DNA from: Coffea arabica
Lineage: Eukaryota; Streptophyta; Magnoliopsida; Gentianales; Rubiaceae
DNA length: 64,000 nt
Reading direction: 5' to 3'
NCBI RefSeq assembly: GCF_036785885.1
Contig: NC_092320.1
Span: 11,223,557-11,287,556 of the forward strand
Translations under genes and position numbers: made by a program
Shown: positions 61,538-64,000 of the stretch, piece by piece
Layout of the letters: every line of letters starts with the position of its first letter
Numbering within the stretch: position 1 is the stretch's first letter
Notes under the pieces: generated by a model
The model's input: only the letters and a program-made list of their open reading frames with translations
Databases searched by the model: none
Told to the model about the DNA's origin: nothing

Positions 61538-63237
61538 CAAACCAAAAGAAATTCCTGCAAATGATTTCTAGGCAGGTATTGAGTGTGTTGATTATACCTG
61601 GCTTGCTTTCTCTGCCTTAATCTTTTGCTTCCAGTTTGTTGGATCACCATATCTTACAGCAATGTGTACGAATATGTAGCCTGTATCTTATTTTGGGGAT
61701 AATAGATTCTGTGAGACTTGTCCGTTGGGGATTTAATGATCTTATTAACTTTGGATTTTTTTCTTTAGTTGCGTATTAAATGACCATTCTTTATTTTGCC
61801 TTCGAGGCAACCTTCATGGACAATTTATCGGGCAAAAGTCAGTTTATGGACTTGGGTTCTGCTGCTCCCACCACACCATGACCTAATGGTGTGGCTGTAT
61901 TTGGTGGTGGGCAGAAATTGTTGGTGATTGTACAAAAATCAAAATATAGACAATGCATATCCATTTAATGGAGTATACGCGTTGGCAGTCCACTTGTACA
62001 TCCGAACTTCGATAGCGGACAAAATGCTAGTCGGTGGAAATTTTTTTTTTTTTTTTTTTTTTGCACCATTTACGTACCACTGGTTGCAAAGAAAAGAATT
62101 CAAGAGTTGAGAGACAAGTGGGCTTAATCGATCTATGCATGGCGAAGGTGATTTATAGAATTTCGTTCTCTTTTGTTACTCAATCCTAGCTAAAGCCAGA
62201 TACAAGTTGTTGGTTGAGTTCAACTCCGTTAAAATGGTCGTCTTTTGCAGTCAATTCAATTGCGAGCATAACGTTACAAAAGGACATTTGCCTAAACTTC
62301 TTACATTAGAATGACAAAATAAAATAATATGAAAAAAAATTGTAGTTGAGAAAATTCAAAAGTGATTAGAAAATATTTTTGTGATGTAAATAAAATAATA
62401 TCTAACCAAAAAAATGGCGTACGCACAAGACCGACCTAGTTTTGGTGGTTTGAGGTATATAAAGATCGCAACGGATCTTCTGTCTCATATTCTGTGTCAC
62501 TCTCTGTCTCATTTTTTATTATATTACTATTTCTTCTACATAAATATCATGTTTTAGTTCTTTTTTATTTTCTTAAAATTCAATAATTATAAATTTTGTG
62601 TAGAAAATTATAAAATAGGACAGAGAATGTCAGATGCAGAAGATCTATAAAGACCAACAAGTCTCTGATGTCTATGCTTGGGCATTTGCAACGAACTTAT
62701 AGTGAGATACTGCTAGAGCAGAAGTACTGGCAAAGTCAGCGGACCTTTCCAGTTTCCAACGGACTACGTTACTGAGAATTTCTTCAGCAGTTCTGTGGGA
62801 AGGAAGGACATAGCCACTATACTTGGTTGGTCAGTACATGACTTCATTAGACCTCACCTTTCACATACCTTTTCCCCTTGCGTTAGCAATAGGGCTCTTC
62901 GCTTATACGTGCATCTTGTACGTTTGTCCAGATAAATTCTATTTAAAAAGAAAAACTAAAGGATAATATTATTAGACTGCATCAATCACTTCTAAATTTT
63001 TGTGTCTGGATTGAATGGAAGATCAGACCAATAAGGGTTCGAAGTTCTTCTTTTTGGGAAGGGGTGAGAGTTCGAGATGTGCTAAAGATAGAGCTCATGA
63101 TGGCTCCTGATGCGGAGTGGTACACATGTTCCCTAGAGGTTCAAAACCTGGGCCTCACTCAGTTTTATCATCTTGACAATAAAACAGGTTTTCGATTTGG
63201 ACAAGCCTTTGCAGCTTCTTGCTTCTCCAATCTCCAT

Positions 63238-63279
<42 letters not shown>

Positions 63280-63531
63280 CTCCAAGAAACTTGTTCTTTC
63301 ACTCGAGTGACAAATTAAAGTTGAGCTGAAGATCTTTTACCATGAAACTCAAAATTCTCATAAATTGGAGGTTGAAGCTTAATATTACATGCAACCAAAA
63401 TTGGAGAAAGGAAAAAGAGACCTTTCTCTAATCGGTGGTTTCTCATATGTATAAGACTCTTCCCGTATATACATGGACTAATCGTTTATGGCATGACTCT
63501 TCATGCTTGATTGAAGTGTCGTTTTGTTAGT
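61538..63531. other. Spacer between two convergent genes
   Basis: UBP1 ends on the left and the FLZ gene ends on the right, so this holds both 3' UTRs. It includes a T-run at about 62041-62062, a MITE fragment at about 62310-62410 (ATAAAATAATATGAAAA... family), and a 36-base A-run at 63242-63277. No further gene is seen. Confidence 0.5.
63242..63277. repeat. Poly(A) tract
   Basis: An unbroken run of about 36 A residues. It could be the tail of a retroposed sequence on the plus strand, but nothing recognisable precedes it. Confidence 0.8.
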
Positions 63532-64000
63532 TTAGATTGCAAAAATTCCTGGTGAAAGTATCTGGCCGTGGCCATTTTTGTAAGGTGAGCTTGAAACTTC
63601 TACTGATCTTGAAGCTTCAGAGCTACACTTTTCTTTGTGTTCATCCATCATCATGTGACTGTATCTGCACTCTGTACTACAAAATGCTTTCTCTCCCCTG
63701 CAAATCATGTAAACCGAGATATGAATAATTGATCAATAAGCAGTCAAGGATGGGGTAGGACAGCATGACCACAAGGAAGAAGCTACATAAATAAGACAGA
63801 GAACCATGATAACTGCTAAAGCGTAGCTGATGCTGTACCTGTACATGTAAATGTCTCTGCCTTGAAGCTTCTTGTGGCATAAGTTGCAAGAATCGAGAAA
63901 ATCACAAGTCGGGATAGCTGGAGAATTATCAAATCTAGCAGGAGATAAGGTGAACAAGCTGGGACGGTTACTTCTCGAACCTTCCCTACCAAAATCACTT
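63532..64000 (-). CDS. FCS-like zinc finger (FLZ, DUF581) protein, 5' end beyond window
   Basis: Two exons on the minus strand: the 3' part of exon 1 (63839-64000) and the last exon (63532-63697), joined in frame by GT (63838-63837) and AG (63699-63698). The protein reads FLDSCNLCHKKLQGRDIYMY, then RGEKAFCSTECRYSHMMMDE, ending SPGIFAI. This is the FLZ finger: a CxxC pair, the DIYMYRG turn, then FCSxxCR. FLZ proteins act as adaptors for the SnRK1 energy-sensing kinase in plants. The intron splits the zinc finger at the arginine codon, the usual place for this family. The upstream part, likely including the start codon, is cut off by the window edge. Confidence 0.93.

Noticed and set aside
1-64000. 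CRISPR arrays, tRNA or rRNA genes, viral sequences
   Set aside because: None were seen on reading both strands. Tandem repeats present are microsatellites or small duplications, not spacer arrays.

Overview
This is plant nuclear DNA, almost certainly from a eudicot. It has AT-rich introns and spacers, GT-AG introns, plant-only gene families (light-harvesting, JAZ, FCS-like zinc finger and pollen receptor-like kinase) and many plant DNA transposons. The species cannot be fixed from the sequence; an asterid is a guess. No bacterial, viral or organellar gene was seen.

Six host genes can be modelled to base resolution from splice sites and conserved protein sequence. In order they are: a pollen receptor-like (pseudo)kinase on the minus strand, cut by the left edge (1-2257); LHCA6, a photosystem I antenna protein, minus strand, 5 exons (4133-5906); a membrane-anchored GH28 polygalacturonase-like protein, plus strand, 5 exons (7850-12837); a JAZ1/2-type TIFY repressor, plus strand, 5 exons (34418-36102); an oligouridylate-binding protein of the UBP1 type, plus strand, 12 exons (55584-61537); and an FLZ zinc-finger gene on the minus strand, cut by the right edge (63532-64000). 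Every junction keeps frame, and the four complete genes end in an in-frame stop. They are unrelated single-copy-style loci, not a pathway cluster.

The rest is repeat-driven. From about 12.9 to 27.6 kb lies an old tandem duplication of the sequence downstream of the polygalacturonase. Copy A was later hit by a 5.66-kb CACTA transposon (14841-20498, CCT target duplication) and a 681-bp MULE-type MITE (20625-21305, 9-bp target duplication). Copy B lacks both but carries its own MITE. From 27.6 to 34.4 kb are a Stowaway MITE and another MULE-type MITE in AT-rich spacer. Downstream of JAZ is a 437-bp near-perfect foldback element with a perfect 9-bp target duplication. A head-to-tail Helitron cluster fills 40.3-45.2 kb. 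A degraded PIF/Harbinger transposon with both its Myb-like ORF and its DDE transposase spans about 47.3-54.6 kb, and it contains a decayed ribosomal protein L7 retrocopy and a strange CGCGTTTT-rich stretch.

I found no convincing new gene system. The items most worth a second look are the composite Harbinger region, the foldback element beside JAZ, the dated tandem duplication, the JAZ intron whose retention stops translation at once, and the polygalacturonase-like protein that lacks one canonical active-site motif.
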